Positions 25,879 through 35,151 are shown, counted from the stretch's first letter. The stretch is DNA of 64,000 bases from Bin80 sp965203305 (GCA_965203305.1 OZ241874.1:3534001-3598000); one strand, 5' to 3'. Notes: generated by a model from the sequence alone, not told the origin. Numbers and translations: made by a program.

Positions 25879-26195
25879 TATTCCAGTTTTGTTATGATAC
25901 CTCCAGAGCAATCTTGCCCATGCAGAACCCATTGGAGATAGATCCCGCCAAACAGTCATTGGCATCATCCCCGAAAAAATGCGGTGATTTGTATATTGAG
26001 AGGATCCGAGCCTGTACACAGAGCTGACAGGTTGCATTATTGCACACGGATCAGGGAAAAGAACTCCATTTGATACTATTAATGTCATCTGCTCGAATAG
26101 GAAATGCCCCCTGATTTCTCCTATTCCAATGAGCATGGAGACGGTCCCATACACAAGTGCTGAAAGGAACCGCATGCATAATTCCGGGTGCAGGA
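25879..26195. other. Intergenic region between phoH and moaA
   Basis: 317 bp. A weak hairpin (GCCTGT...ACAGGT) lies near 26010-26030. I looked for a molybdenum-cofactor riboswitch before moaA and could not see its conserved pattern. Nothing else recognised. Confidence 0.4.
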
Positions 26196-27278
26196 ATGGT
26201 ATATAAACTTACAGTTTTATCAGATCCAGAAACCGTATTTGCACCGCAGGACTGGAAGGATTTCCCAATATCCGGCTTAGGTTCCGAGGGCCGTGGAAGT
26301 ATTCTGTCTGACGGGTTTGGCAGATTTCACGACTATCTCAGAATCTCGCTTGTTGAGCACTGTAACCTGCGATGCAGGTACTGCATGCCAGAAGACGGAC
26401 TGGACTGGACTCCCCCCGAAAACTTGCTTACAGATCAGGAGATTATCCGGCTTGCCCGACTCTTTGTTGAGCAAGGAGTAACGAAAATTCGTCTGACCGG
26501 GGGAGAACCGCTGCTTAGATCCAATATCGAAAATATTGCTGCCGAGATGGGATCCTTACCCGGTCTCCAGACACTTGCGATCACAACGAATGGTCTGCTC
26601 CTGAAACGCAAATTGCCCGGTCTCCAGTCGGCCGGAGTAAGCCGGATCAATATAAGTCTGGATACACTGCTGCCCGAGCGATTCAGAAAAATCACTCGCC
26701 GTGACGGCTTGGATATTGTGCTGGAGGCAATAGAGTTTGCTATCAAATCTGGCTGCTCGCCTCTCAAGGTCAACTGTGTTGTCATGAGAGGGATCAATGA
26801 AGACGAGATTCTAAATCTTGTCGAATTGGCATATGACCGGCCAATAGAGGTTCGTTTTATGGAGTTTATGCCGTTTGACGGGAATCGGTGGGATGAAAGC
26901 CGACTGGTTTCCTGTCAAGAAATGATTCAAGTCATAGAACGGGCCTATCCGATGGAAGCCCTGGAGTGCGGCCCCCATGAGACAGCAAAATTGTACGGGA
27001 TTCCGGGGGCAGTTGGCAGGATTGGGTTTATTTCGTCTATGACGGATGATTTCTGCGAGGGATGCAATCGACTCAGAATTACAGCAGACGGTCATTTGAA
27101 GGTGTGCTTGTTTGGTCATGCCGAAGTGAACCTGCGGGATGCCATGCGCGATGGGGCTGGTGACAGGGAGTTGCTTCAGCTCATCAGCGCAGGCGTTAAG
27201 GCGAAACATGCGAGACATGCTGGCATGCACATGATTGCAGCTTCCAGGAACCGGCCCATGATTACGATAGGAGGATAA
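26196..27278 (+). CDS. moaA: GTP 3',8-cyclase MoaA
   Basis: 360 residues from the ATG at 26196; a GTG at 26157 would add 13 unconserved residues. First step of molybdenum cofactor synthesis, a radical SAM rearrangement of GTP. The N-terminal cluster motif is CNLRCRYC (CxxxCxxC), with LTGGEPLLR and ITTNGLLL. The C-terminal cluster cysteines are in FCEGCNRLRITADGHLKVC. The protein ends NRPMITIGG, including the C-terminal Gly-Gly required in MoaA. No other moa or mob genes are in the window. The next gene follows after 1 bp. Confidence 0.96.
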   Translation: MVYKLTVLSDPETVFAPQDWKDFPISGLGSEGRGSILSDGFGRFHDYLRISLVEHCNLRCRYCMPEDGLDWTPPENLLTDQEIIRLARLFVEQGVTKIRLTGGEPLLRSNIENIAAEMGSLPGLQTLAITTNGLLLKRKLPGLQSAGVSRINISLDTLLPERFRKITRRDGLDIVLEAIEFAIKSGCSPLKVNCVVMRGINEDEILNLVELAYDRPIEVRFMEFMPFDGNRWDESRLVSCQEMIQVIERAYPMEALECGPHETAKLYGIPGAVGRIGFISSMTDDFCEGCNRLRITADGHLKVCLFGHAEVNLRDAMRDGAGDRELLQLISAGVKAKHARHAGMHMIAASRNRPMITIGG

Positions 27279-27279
27279 C

Positions 27280-28122
27280 ATGCTCCTCTTGCTGCTGGTT
27301 TGCTTTCTTGTTCAGCCCGCCCCTGCGGGGTTCACGGCAATGTCGTTCAATGTTCGCTATGACAATCCTGACGATGGAGCGAATGCATGGAGTCACCGGC
27401 TGGAGCGGGTTGCCAATGAGATGACCCAGGCGGAACTGATCGGGGTGCAGGAGGCATTAAGCCATCAGGTGGAGCAGCTGGCGGAAGAGCTCCCGGGCTA
27501 TGAGTGGGTGGGAACGGGAAGAAATGATGGAAAGGAAGGTGGCGAATTCACGCCAATTTTCTTCAAGACATCCGTATTTGAACTGCTGGAATCTGCCACA
27601 TTCTGGTTATCCGAGACCCCGGACGAGCCGGGCAGTACAGGCTGGGATGCTGCACTTCCCCGAATTGCAACCTCCGTTCGTCTGAAAGTTCGCAACACAG
27701 AGCTTGAATTTCAGGTGATCAACACTCACTTTGATCACCGCGGGAGGCAAGCCAGGTTGCAGAGTGCGAGGCTTCTGTCTGAACGCATTCAGAAATATAC
27801 AGGGCCGAACCTGCTACTTGGCGATTTGAATATCACCCCAGATACGGATGCGTTTGTGATACTTCTGGGAGAGGGGGAGTTGCAGGATGCCTATGCCGTC
27901 AGTACCATACCACCAAAGGGGCCAACGGGGACATTTAGTGGATTTCTAGAGCACGATCAACTGAACGAAGCTCCCCGAATTGATTATATCCTTGTATCCT
28001 CTCACTGGGCTGTCACCAGCTACGAAGCCGTCGTGTCTGTCAGAAATGGCAGATACGTATCGGATCACCTGCCCGTGAGAGCTCAGATTCGGTTTAAGGA
28101 CTCGTTCGGATTGGAAAGGTAG
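27280..28122 (+). CDS. Secreted endonuclease/exonuclease/phosphatase-fold hydrolase
   Basis: 280 residues with a short signal peptide (LLLLLVCFLVQPAPAG). EEP-fold blocks: FTAMSFNVRYDNPDDG, IGVQEAL (metal Glu), INTHFDHRG, LLLGDLNITPDTDAF, RIDYILVSS and the final YVSDHLPVRAQI (catalytic His-Asp). This subgroup is annotated as secreted nucleases or phosphodiesterases; the substrate is unknown. Starts 1 bp after the moaA stop, so it is co-transcribed with moaA although no functional link is evident. Confidence 0.92.
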   Translation: MLLLLLVCFLVQPAPAGFTAMSFNVRYDNPDDGANAWSHRLERVANEMTQAELIGVQEALSHQVEQLAEELPGYEWVGTGRNDGKEGGEFTPIFFKTSVFELLESATFWLSETPDEPGSTGWDAALPRIATSVRLKVRNTELEFQVINTHFDHRGRQARLQSARLLSERIQKYTGPNLLLGDLNITPDTDAFVILLGEGELQDAYAVSTIPPKGPTGTFSGFLEHDQLNEAPRIDYILVSSHWAVTSYEAVVSVRNGRYVSDHLPVRAQIRFKDSFGLER

Positions 28123-28260
28123 ACTTAACAGATTATGGATCGTTGCATATCCTTTCCTTGATTCACGCCTGCATATAATCCCCCATATTTTGTGCCGTGA
28201 GACAATAGAGAACTGAATACATGCATCTGGATATCCAGTTACAAAAATCAGAGGTGCTTC

Positions 28261-30018
28261 ATGGACATCACTGATGCCGCTATCCGCAGTCGCTTGCAGC
28301 TCAGAGAAGACCACCGATGGGAATTCAAGCGGATTGAATTCAAAGGGAATCAGCCAGTCAGCCCCAAGCGTAGCGACCTGGCTGATGAGATGACGGCTTT
28401 CGCCAACTCAAATGGCGGTATACTTGTTTGCGGGGTATCCGATGATGGACAACTTCAGGGGATGTCTTCAGAGCAGATCGCCAGACTTGACAGGCTTTTG
28501 GTTGAAATCAGTAACGATGCCATAGAGCCGCCCCTTCATGCTGAAATCTATCATCGGGAGCTTGACGAGAAAAAATTCATGCTGGTACATGTGCCCAAAG
28601 GGGATTCCGTACACAATCGGGACGGTCGCGCATTCATCCGGGTTGGTGCAGCCAAGCGCCGGCTTACAGAGGATGAACGGTTACGGTTGGCACAGAGGCG
28701 GGCTCAGGGTCGCTACCTGTGGTTTGATCAACAGATTGTCCCCCAAACCGGATTGGGGACTCTGAGTGAACATTTATGGAAGCCTCTTATAAGTGTTGCC
28801 GGAGCGGATGACCCTCGAAAGGCTCTGACGAGGCTCAGATTACTGGCTTTGGATGAATTCAATGTACTTCGGGCAACCGTTGCAGGTATCCTTCTTTGCA
28901 CGGATTCGCCTCATGAATGGCTACCTCAGGCTAAAATCATGGTAACCTTGTACAGAGGGAGAGGCAGGGCATCCGGCCAACTGGATGCACAAGAGATTGA
29001 AGGACCGCTCCCTCTTCAGATAGCTGATGCAGTAAGGTTCGTAGCTCGAAATATGCGAGTCGCTGCCCGCAAGACACCTGCACGGGAAGACATGCCCCAG
29101 TACAGCAAGAAGGCGGTATTCGAAGCCATAGTCAATGCTGTAGTCCACCGGGACTACTCCATATCGTCCAGACGCATTCGACTGTCCATGTTCAAAAATC
29201 GTCTGGAAGTTGATTCCCCCGGGCAACTTCCCAACGGGATGACCATAGATGCCATGGATTATAGCCAGTCAACCCGAAATGAAGTACTGGCCTCTGTATT
29301 TGGAAGACTCTCCGTAGGCAGTATTCCGGGGTCGGAACACCGCAGGTATATGATGGAGCGACGAGGAGATGGTGTTTCCATCATTTTCAGGGAGACCCGG
29401 GAAACTGCCGGAATTGAGCCGGAATACAAACTTGCGGATGAGTCGAATCTGGTCCTGATTCTCCCGGCAGCCAAACTTGAACTGATCCCGTCGGAAGCCA
29501 CTGTCACTGTGCATTCAGATGGCGAGCCGCTCGCTAGTGCTGAAGTTCTGGTTCTGTTTCCAAATAAAACCTGGCAGAGGGGATTCACGGATGAAGCCGG
29601 AGAAGCGAAGTTTGACCTGCATACAACGCATCTGCCGATGACGGTGTATGCTGCAGTTCCCGGATACAGTGCGGGACTGATCCACAAATGGGTTCCACTG
29701 GAAGGGGGAGTACTGCTGGAAATGATCCCGCGGAAAGGTGGAGGATCTGTCATTTTTCCAAATGCAGAGGGGCAAATCCCTGGACTGTACGGTCGGCTGA
29801 ATCCGATACGTGATGACTCCGACCGGACCTTTCTCTATGCCGACAATATTGCTATTGAAGAAGGCAAACAACAGCCCGTTCCTTTCCAGCTGGGCGATCC
29901 TTTGCACCTTGTGGATGCTTCCGGGATGGGAATGTCCATCACCATCATAGACATCATCGGACAGTCAGCACTCGTCGAATACAAGGAAGTTCATTTACCT
30001 TCGGATATCTTGCATTGA
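28261..30018 (+). CDS. Schlafen AlbA_2 / RecG-C-like protein with C-terminal Ig-like extension
   Basis: 585 residues. Residues about 10-140 form a Schlafen AlbA_2 domain (EFKRIEF, DEMTAFANSNGGILVCGVSD, FIRVGAAKRRLT). About 230-395 match the HATPase_c_4/RecG_C-type part (VNAVVHRDYSISSRRIRLS, NRLEVDSPGQLPNGM, RNEVLASVFGRL). Such proteins are thought to be nucleic-acid-binding regulators, and some occur in defence loci. The remaining 170 residues are unusual: a carboxypeptidase-regulatory or PEGA-like beta sandwich (PLASAEVLVLF, FTDEAGEAKFDL) and a terminal beta-rich segment. It stands alone, with 138 bp before it. Confidence 0.85.
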   Translation: MDITDAAIRSRLQLREDHRWEFKRIEFKGNQPVSPKRSDLADEMTAFANSNGGILVCGVSDDGQLQGMSSEQIARLDRLLVEISNDAIEPPLHAEIYHRELDEKKFMLVHVPKGDSVHNRDGRAFIRVGAAKRRLTEDERLRLAQRRAQGRYLWFDQQIVPQTGLGTLSEHLWKPLISVAGADDPRKALTRLRLLALDEFNVLRATVAGILLCTDSPHEWLPQAKIMVTLYRGRGRASGQLDAQEIEGPLPLQIADAVRFVARNMRVAARKTPAREDMPQYSKKAVFEAIVNAVVHRDYSISSRRIRLSMFKNRLEVDSPGQLPNGMTIDAMDYSQSTRNEVLASVFGRLSVGSIPGSEHRRYMMERRGDGVSIIFRETRETAGIEPEYKLADESNLVLILPAAKLELIPSEATVTVHSDGEPLASAEVLVLFPNKTWQRGFTDEAGEAKFDLHTTHLPMTVYAAVPGYSAGLIHKWVPLEGGVLLEMIPRKGGGSVIFPNAEGQIPGLYGRLNPIRDDSDRTFLYADNIAIEEGKQQPVPFQLGDPLHLVDASGMGMSITIIDIIGQSALVEYKEVHLPSDILH

Positions 30019-30526
30019 TGATAGCATAGTCCCAGGATTGGTTATCCTCATATCTCCTTGAATCACATCAGCGAAGGCAATGGAGCTGGTCAATCTGCAA
30101 AATACTCCCACTCCCGTGACCATTGAGACCAAGGGGGTTCAGTTTTCAAAAGTGGGGATATCACGCTCAGGAGAATACTCTACTCGCCTGATCATACGAA
30201 TTGGGCAACAACTGAAGGTGATGTTGACCGTCCCTCAGCTGTAGTTGTCACCGGTGCATGGAAAACAGTGCAGGAGCAAATGGCGTGGACATATGTGCGG
30301 GAAATGGCACTGTACGGGATGTATGTGCTGACATTTGAACCTCTTGCAAAATTCTTGGATGATGGAGAAGTCTTGCTCTGAGAGTACTTGCAGGCATATT
30401 GGGTCGGGGATAGTTGTATTTTTGCAGGAACCCTTTACTGTCTTGCTGTTGACATGCAAACAGGGAAGTATTCCGTCTCTGACATTCGTCCGGGTTTCTC
30501 GCAGCAGATCATACGCACAAGTCTCA
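30019..30526. other. Intergenic region with a possible 54-codon ORF and one copy of a 93-bp repeat
   Basis: 508 bp. An ATG at 30080 opens a 54-codon plus-strand frame to 30244 (MELVNLQNTPTPVTIETKG...), plausible but unrecognised. The 93-bp repeat copy A lies at 30340-30432. On the minus strand the same stretch is an open frame similar to that upstream of the TPR gene at 31713. Confidence 0.45.
30340..30432. repeat. 93-bp repeat, copy A
   Basis: Aligns without gaps to 32988-33080, about 78 of 93 bases identical. Both are open on the minus strand and encode similar peptides (GSCKNTTIPDPICLQV versus GSCKNTSIPNLMCLQV). Confidence 0.85.
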
Positions 30527-31759
30527 TCACTCGTCAGAGAGCAAGGCATGAATCACTTCCTCTACCCTGCCGGGATACTCCTGATGAATCAAGTGGCCGG
30601 ATTCCAGAACCATGTGTGTACCTGAAGGCATATTCTCCACCCAGGAAGCATGAAACTCGCGCCATGCCCGTTGCCCTTTCCGGGAATCCGCGAGCCATGT
30701 GGGAAACTCTGATGTACGGCTGGCCGTCAGTACCACAGTCGGCACAGATGGGGTTTCCGAAAGTTCTGCATCCAGCTCTCCGTCAATAATGCTGGCATAA
30801 ACGCCAAACTCCTGTCCCATTCCGCCGGGCAAGGCAGACTGGAAATTCTTCATGCGACTCCAGTAGGAGTGCCATGCCTCTGCATCCAGTGTTTCCCATA
30901 ATTTGCCCTGCTCTTCGTGATGGGGATGAATGAGTACCAGTCCACGCACCTTCTCTGCGTACATATCTGCAAACTGGCGGACAATCAGGGAACCCTCCGC
31001 ATGGGCTACCAGCAGACAGGGGAACGGGGCATCAATCCTCTCAAGCAGACCGTGGAGTTCCATCGCCATTTGCAGGGGCGTGCGTGGCAACGCTGACTCC
31101 TCTGACAGTCCCAGACCAGGCCGATCATACGCAATCACCCGAAAATTCCGGGCCAGACGCTGCTGAAGCAACTCCCATGAGGAGAGATTCTCCCCCAGCC
31201 CGGCAATCAAAACCACCGCTGCCGGACCATCTCCTGCATCAACATAATTGATTGCTGTCCCGTCCAGCTCTATCATGCGTCCCTTTGGATAGGATTCTCC
31301 AAGCAGCCATTCCTCTGTTTCCGAATCTGCATAATCCATGCCTGCAATACTCCGGAATATTGACTGATCCAGAGTCAGTGTTTTTCTATCCGTCCCGGGG
31401 GGTACCATGATGATCCCTCCAATATCTCCTAATGGATTTTGGCATACACCCTGGTACACTCCATCGGGAAGAAATGATAGCATACAGGACAGATTGAATG
31501 GATCGTCCCACACGAAGAATAGGGTATCTGATGTAACTCTGATCTTCCTGAAATGGAATGAACCTCGACTCCCCGCCTCAATTGCAATCTGCAGACTGTC
31601 TCCTATACTTCTAACTTTGTAGTTCACATTCATATATGCACCATTACTGTGCATAATGGCCCCAAACCATTCCCCTTCTTGGATAGTCTGGGAGCGAACT
31701 CCGAAGACAATACTAGCGGAGATCACGACAATCAGCGGTACTTGCTTCCACATCGCCAT
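30527..31759 (-). CDS. Secreted alpha/beta-hydrolase-fold protein with nucleophile replaced
   Basis: 410 residues with a signal peptide (LIVVISASIVFGVRSQ). A beta-rich N-terminal domain (about 25-140) of the sort attached to secreted peptidases and hydrolases is followed by an alpha/beta hydrolase domain (VVLIAGLGENLSSWELL, VIAYDRPGLGLSE). The elbow, normally GHSxG, reads AHAEG (gcc cat gcg gag ggt), so the nucleophile Ser is Ala. The C-terminal His (ESGHLIHQEYP) is kept. Probably not a hydrolase; a binding role is possible. Its first 47 bp overlap the TPR lipoprotein gene upstream. Confidence 0.85.
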   Translation of the reverse strand: MAMWKQVPLIVVISASIVFGVRSQTIQEGEWFGAIMHSNGAYMNVNYKVRSIGDSLQIAIEAGSRGSFHFRKIRVTSDTLFFVWDDPFNLSCMLSFLPDGVYQGVCQNPLGDIGGIIMVPPGTDRKTLTLDQSIFRSIAGMDYADSETEEWLLGESYPKGRMIELDGTAINYVDAGDGPAAVVLIAGLGENLSSWELLQQRLARNFRVIAYDRPGLGLSEESALPRTPLQMAMELHGLLERIDAPFPCLLVAHAEGSLIVRQFADMYAEKVRGLVLIHPHHEEQGKLWETLDAEAWHSYWSRMKNFQSALPGGMGQEFGVYASIIDGELDAELSETPSVPTVVLTASRTSEFPTWLADSRKGQRAWREFHASWVENMPSGTHMVLESGHLIHQEYPGRVEEVIHALLSDE

Positions 31760-33047
31760 TTTGATCCATAGATTCTAGCACTTTCAGATAGTTTTGAGCA
31801 GTTGAGTGCTCAGGTTCCCTTTCCAGAAGCTTTGTCCACACTGCATGTGCTTCTTCCAACTCACCAGATTGTGCATAGGCAATACCTAGGTTTAGCCTAG
31901 CTGTACTTAAATCAGGATCCGTACGCAAGATTGCCTGAAACCGGCGCACGGCTTCTGTGAACTCTCCACACTCCATATAGAGCGTGGCAAGGTTCGTTTG
32001 CATGTACAGCGCAAGGTTTGGGGGAAGATTAATCGCTAGTCCATTTTTGTAGGCTTCAATTGCGCGGGCATATCTTTTCGATTCTCGAAGCTGGTCCCCG
32101 AGTTCAATCCAGTTCGCTGGTGAACTTGGATCAGTGTTAACCGCATTCTGGGCTTTATTGATGTTCTGATCCCGTTGCTGTGCCTCCTCCGCTTTCAGAA
32201 AATAAGTATCTGCCTCCTTCTCCAGTCCAAGCCGTAAATAGGCTTGTCCAAGATTGAAGTGTGCACCATGATGCCAAGGCCATGCTTTAGCTACATTCTC
32301 CAAGTTTGACATGGCCGCATCCACAGAATCAAGCCTCAGATACTGCGTCCCCACGACATACTGATAATCCAAATCATCTGGGCGTTGTCCGAGTCCTTTC
32401 AGAGACATCTTCAGTGCGCTCTCCAAGTCTCCCGTATCTTCTAGCAGCTGCCCAAGCCACATGTATGTTGTCGTATGCTCTGGATCCATTGCAATGGCCG
32501 TTTCATATGCTATCCTTGCGCTATCCTGTTCTCCGAGCCTTGCATAAGCTCGACCAAGTTCGTGGTAGAGTGCGACCACAGGTCCAACTTCGGACTCTTC
32601 TTTCCGGTAATAGCTCACGGCATCTCGGAATTTGCTTGCCCGAAAACTGTTCAGACCCATTTCGAATCGAGCCCCCGGGTATTTCGGATCAATTTCCAGA
32701 ACAACCTGATAAGCTGCCTGGGCCACTTCCAACCTGTTGAGTTGCGTGTATATCTTCCCTCGTAAAAAATGAAGATCTGCCAGACTGGGAGCATGGGCCT
32801 CTGCACTGTCCGTGTAGGCCAGTGCCAGCCCATACACTCCGCGCGAAAATGCTTTTTCTGCCTCAAGCATGTATCTGGCAGGTAGCGGGGCAAGCGTCAA
32901 TCGTTGCTTTTCCGCAATCTCAATTGATTCACGACACCCTAATATCAGAACAAATGAGAGAAGGATTGACGGTAAAATACCATTGATCCTCTTGCAAAAT
33001 TCCCGGATGACGGATAAATATCGCTCTGGGAATACTTGCAGGCACAT
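31713..33047 (-). CDS. TPR-repeat lipoprotein
   Basis: About 444 residues from the ATG at 33047. A hydrophobic run ILLSFVLILGC gives a lipobox, but it lies about 35 residues from that start, longer than usual, and the only in-frame ATG nearby sits in the 93-bp repeat at 32988-33080; the repeat may have replaced the original start. At least eight TPR units follow, for example around AYQVVLEIDPKYPGARFEMG and AIAMDPEHTTTYMWLGQ. Probably a periplasmic, lipid-anchored scaffold. Overlaps the alpha/beta-hydrolase gene by 47 bp, implying coupled expression. Confidence 0.8.
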   Translation of the reverse strand: MCLQVFPERYLSVIREFCKRINGILPSILLSFVLILGCRESIEIAEKQRLTLAPLPARYMLEAEKAFSRGVYGLALAYTDSAEAHAPSLADLHFLRGKIYTQLNRLEVAQAAYQVVLEIDPKYPGARFEMGLNSFRASKFRDAVSYYRKEESEVGPVVALYHELGRAYARLGEQDSARIAYETAIAMDPEHTTTYMWLGQLLEDTGDLESALKMSLKGLGQRPDDLDYQYVVGTQYLRLDSVDAAMSNLENVAKAWPWHHGAHFNLGQAYLRLGLEKEADTYFLKAEEAQQRDQNINKAQNAVNTDPSSPANWIELGDQLRESKRYARAIEAYKNGLAINLPPNLALYMQTNLATLYMECGEFTEAVRRFQAILRTDPDLSTARLNLGIAYAQSGELEEAHAVWTKLLEREPEHSTAQNYLKVLESMDQNGDVEASTADCRDLR

Positions 33048-33080
33048 TAGGTTGGGGATAGAGGTATTTTTGCAAGAACC
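32988..33080. repeat. 93-bp repeat, copy B
   Basis: Gap-free partner of 30340-30432. It covers the start region of the TPR lipoprotein gene on the minus strand. Confidence 0.85.
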
Positions 33081-33703
33081 ACCATTGAGTGTCCTGAATC
33101 TGCACACCGATGGATAAATCGGGGGCATGGTGCTAGTTTTCGATTGCTTTATCGCCAGATGTTTCACTCCTGTCTCGGTTGTATTCTGTGGATAGGATAC
33201 ATGTTTCCAGAGGGCTTTATCAGGGCATCCAACGGACCCCTGATACACGGTCTTGTTCAGTCGTCGCTCTGCCCGCGCTACATGGCATCCATTTCTTGCA
33301 GAGGGCAAACCTCAGAATGACACGATATCCAGCCACAGAGCCACGATCTGCTCACGGGTAAGAGAACTCGACTCAAACTCATGCACAGAGTTTCCATCCG
33401 CACTTCGTGCAGCGCAGCTTCATCCCCGTATTCAGACAGCACACATACGACGGGTGGTGGAACAGGATGCGATTCTTCCTCTGTACCCGGGTTCAGGGCA
33501 GAGCCCGATTCCAGACTGGGGGCATCCTGCGATGAATGTACAGGAAGTTCCACCGTATGCGTCAAATCCCGAATCAGTTTGCTGAAATGACGTAGCAGAG
33601 ACCAGCGAAGATGCTGGCCGCCGTATCCATCCGAAAGGGATCACTCCCCGACTGTCCGTAGTTTAGCCGAATGAAGAGCAACCGAATTTTGCACCATGTC
33701 CAT
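33081..33703. other. Non-coding or decayed stretch before the IS remnants
   Basis: About 620 bp. Overlapping frames on both strands around 33250-33650 show no recognisable domain. It leads into the istB remnant and was probably assembled from element debris. Confidence 0.4.
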
Positions 33704-33874
33704 CTTCTGGATGATCACTATACCCTGCACTCCACCATAGCCACCAGTCAGTATCCGATAGACAAGTGGCATGAGACGATGGAACCCCCAACCCTAGCGG
33801 ATGCCATCCTGGATCGTCTTGTCAACAATGCACACCGAATTCAGTTAACCGGAGGGTCCATGCGCAAGAAGAAC
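33704..33874 (+). pseudogene. istB: IS21-family IstB, C-terminal remnant
   Basis: About 57 codons read LLDDHYTLHSTIATSQYP, then IDKWHE and PTLADAILDRLVNNAHRI, then GGSMRKK. These match the end of the IS21 helper ATPase IstB (RSTI-TSQLP-xxWH, DPTLADAILDRL, GESMRK). The P-loop, Walker B and the rest of the gene, as well as istA, are missing. Non-functional relic. Confidence 0.8.
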
Positions 33875-33973
33875 GGCGAACAGGAATTGCACGCACAAAA
33901 CAGGTGTCCGATTTTTGGCAGAATTACCGGCCGATTTGACCGTAACACGCAAACTTTCGGATGAACACTAAAT

Positions 33974-34380
33974 CGTGGCCGTCAGAAAATACCTTGCGCG
34001 GATTTTGGATCGGGGGTTTGGGTTACAAATAGAGATAAATATTGCGGAAATATAGATGTGACTGGCGACAGCTTGCCAGTGTTGGAAGCCGTTTTAGGGG
34101 CAGAATTCCTGGCAATTCATGTCAATTCGTGCCACTCAGGCATACCTCTGGCATGCGCCATGATTTGGCTCCTTGCCTGTTTGCAAAAAAGGGAGACACT
34201 GTGCGGTTACGGCACCAGCTTGTGCTGTCGTCGCTTTTCTTTCCGGTGTTGCCTTTTGCGAATGATTGCCCCTAGCCGGTGAATGTTGGCGGCCAGTATG
34301 GAAGTGGCGACCACCCGTTCATCCCCCTCCACACTGGGTTCACGTACCAAATCCAGCCCCCGGTGATTCAGATTGTTCAT
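33974..34380 (-). mobile_element. Diverged ISNCY-type element, right-end relic
   Basis: On the minus strand this holds the transposase C-terminus, a downstream region recognisably like that of the intact ISNCY copies (GCATGCCAGAGGTATGCC versus GAATGCCAGAGGTACGTCC), and a right tip ATTTTCTGACGGCCAC, which is the right tip of the MITE at 47918-48211. Just to its left, at 33956-33972, CTTTCGGATGAACACTA resembles another ISNCY right end in the opposite direction. Confidence 0.65.
34207..34380 (-). pseudogene. ISNCY-family transposase, C-terminal relic
   Basis: Reads MNNLNHRGLDLVREPSVEG, then DERVVATSILAANIHRLG and a basic tail, ending at a normal stop. It aligns with the last 57 residues of the intact ISNCY transposases (ALNNLDHRGWNLVRETSREG...VVATAILAANVHRLG) at roughly 60 percent identity, so it is from a different ISNCY subtype, not a copy of those elements. 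The rest of the gene is absent. Confidence 0.85.
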
Positions 34381-34560
34381 GGCCGATCCCCTATATCTTT
34401 TATGAACTACTCAATGGGGTAGTTTCCAGGTGTGGATGCAGGGGCAGGAGAGTCCGGCGAATGCTGCTGTTTTGTTGGCGTTGGAAGGGACGGTTGGATC
34501 GGTATCCATAACTTCCGTACGTTTCACTTTCTCACAGCGGATTAACTCCCCGGGAGTAAC

Positions 34561-34853
34561 TAGTGTCTGTCCGAAAATTCACAGCAACCCCAAATATGGG
34601 GGATTCCAGAAGCATTTTGCCCCACAGTGTCATGTATGGAGCGATTCAGATGTTCGTTCGCTATGAAAGATTCGGGGAAATCTTGCACGAAGATTGCGTG
34701 TTTATGGACGCTGTTCGGGGATTTGATGCTTCAATCTGCCAAAGGGCTTCTATCTTCGTCAGGAAAAATACCAAAAAATATCTCCCAAAACCCCTTCATA
34801 CGCTCTCTAAACGGCGTATATTGGCGATATTCTGAATTTTCGGACGGCCACTA
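34561..34853. mobile_element. MITE, copy c (293 bp)
   Basis: Starts TAGTGTCTGTCCGAAAA, exactly the left tip of the intact ISNCY element, and ends TTTTCGGACGGCCACTA. Interior is nearly the same as copies a and b at 47918-48505 and carries no gene. TA flanks both sides of the tips. It abuts the broken end of the second CRTAC1 gene. Confidence 0.85.
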
Positions 34854-35151
34854 CTTATTCCCCTTGATGGAAATAGATTCCCAGAGATCAGAATAATACC
34901 AAGAATTTCATCTCCATCATAATCCAGGAAACCTCCCCCGGCCCCATTGTCTCTGGAAACCACTTCTCTCCAAATTCCCCGGTCTCATGTCGAAAATCCA
35001 CCAAGCCTGCAGGTTCGGTCACATCAGAAAACACAATCGGCACCTCTCGCCGCTCCGGTTCGGTCTCTTGCTGATTGGAACCGGGCTGAGTACATCCTGC
35101 AAGAAGTGCCAATAGCAGAGCTGTCCAGAGAAACTCAGCCTTGCGATTCAT
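34854..35151 (-). pseudogene. Second CRTAC1-type lipoprotein, N-terminus only, frameshifted
   Basis: Starts MNRKAEFLWTALLLALLAGC with a clear lipobox, then PIVFSDVTEPAGLVDFRHE and GEKWFPETMG, the family N-terminus. At about 34950 a single missing base shifts the frame: the expected GGFLDYDGDEILG block is read in the neighbouring frame. The gene then ends at the MITE (34561-34853). The ATG overlaps the stop region of the intact CRTAC1 gene by 17 bp, so the two formed a tandem operon pair before decay. Confidence 0.8.

Noticed and set aside
25879..26195. Molybdenum-cofactor riboswitch before moaA
   Set aside because: The conserved pattern could not be found by eye.
33253..33585. 110-codon plus-strand frame before the istB relic
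   Set aside because: No match to IstA or IstB and overlapped by equally long frames on the other strand.
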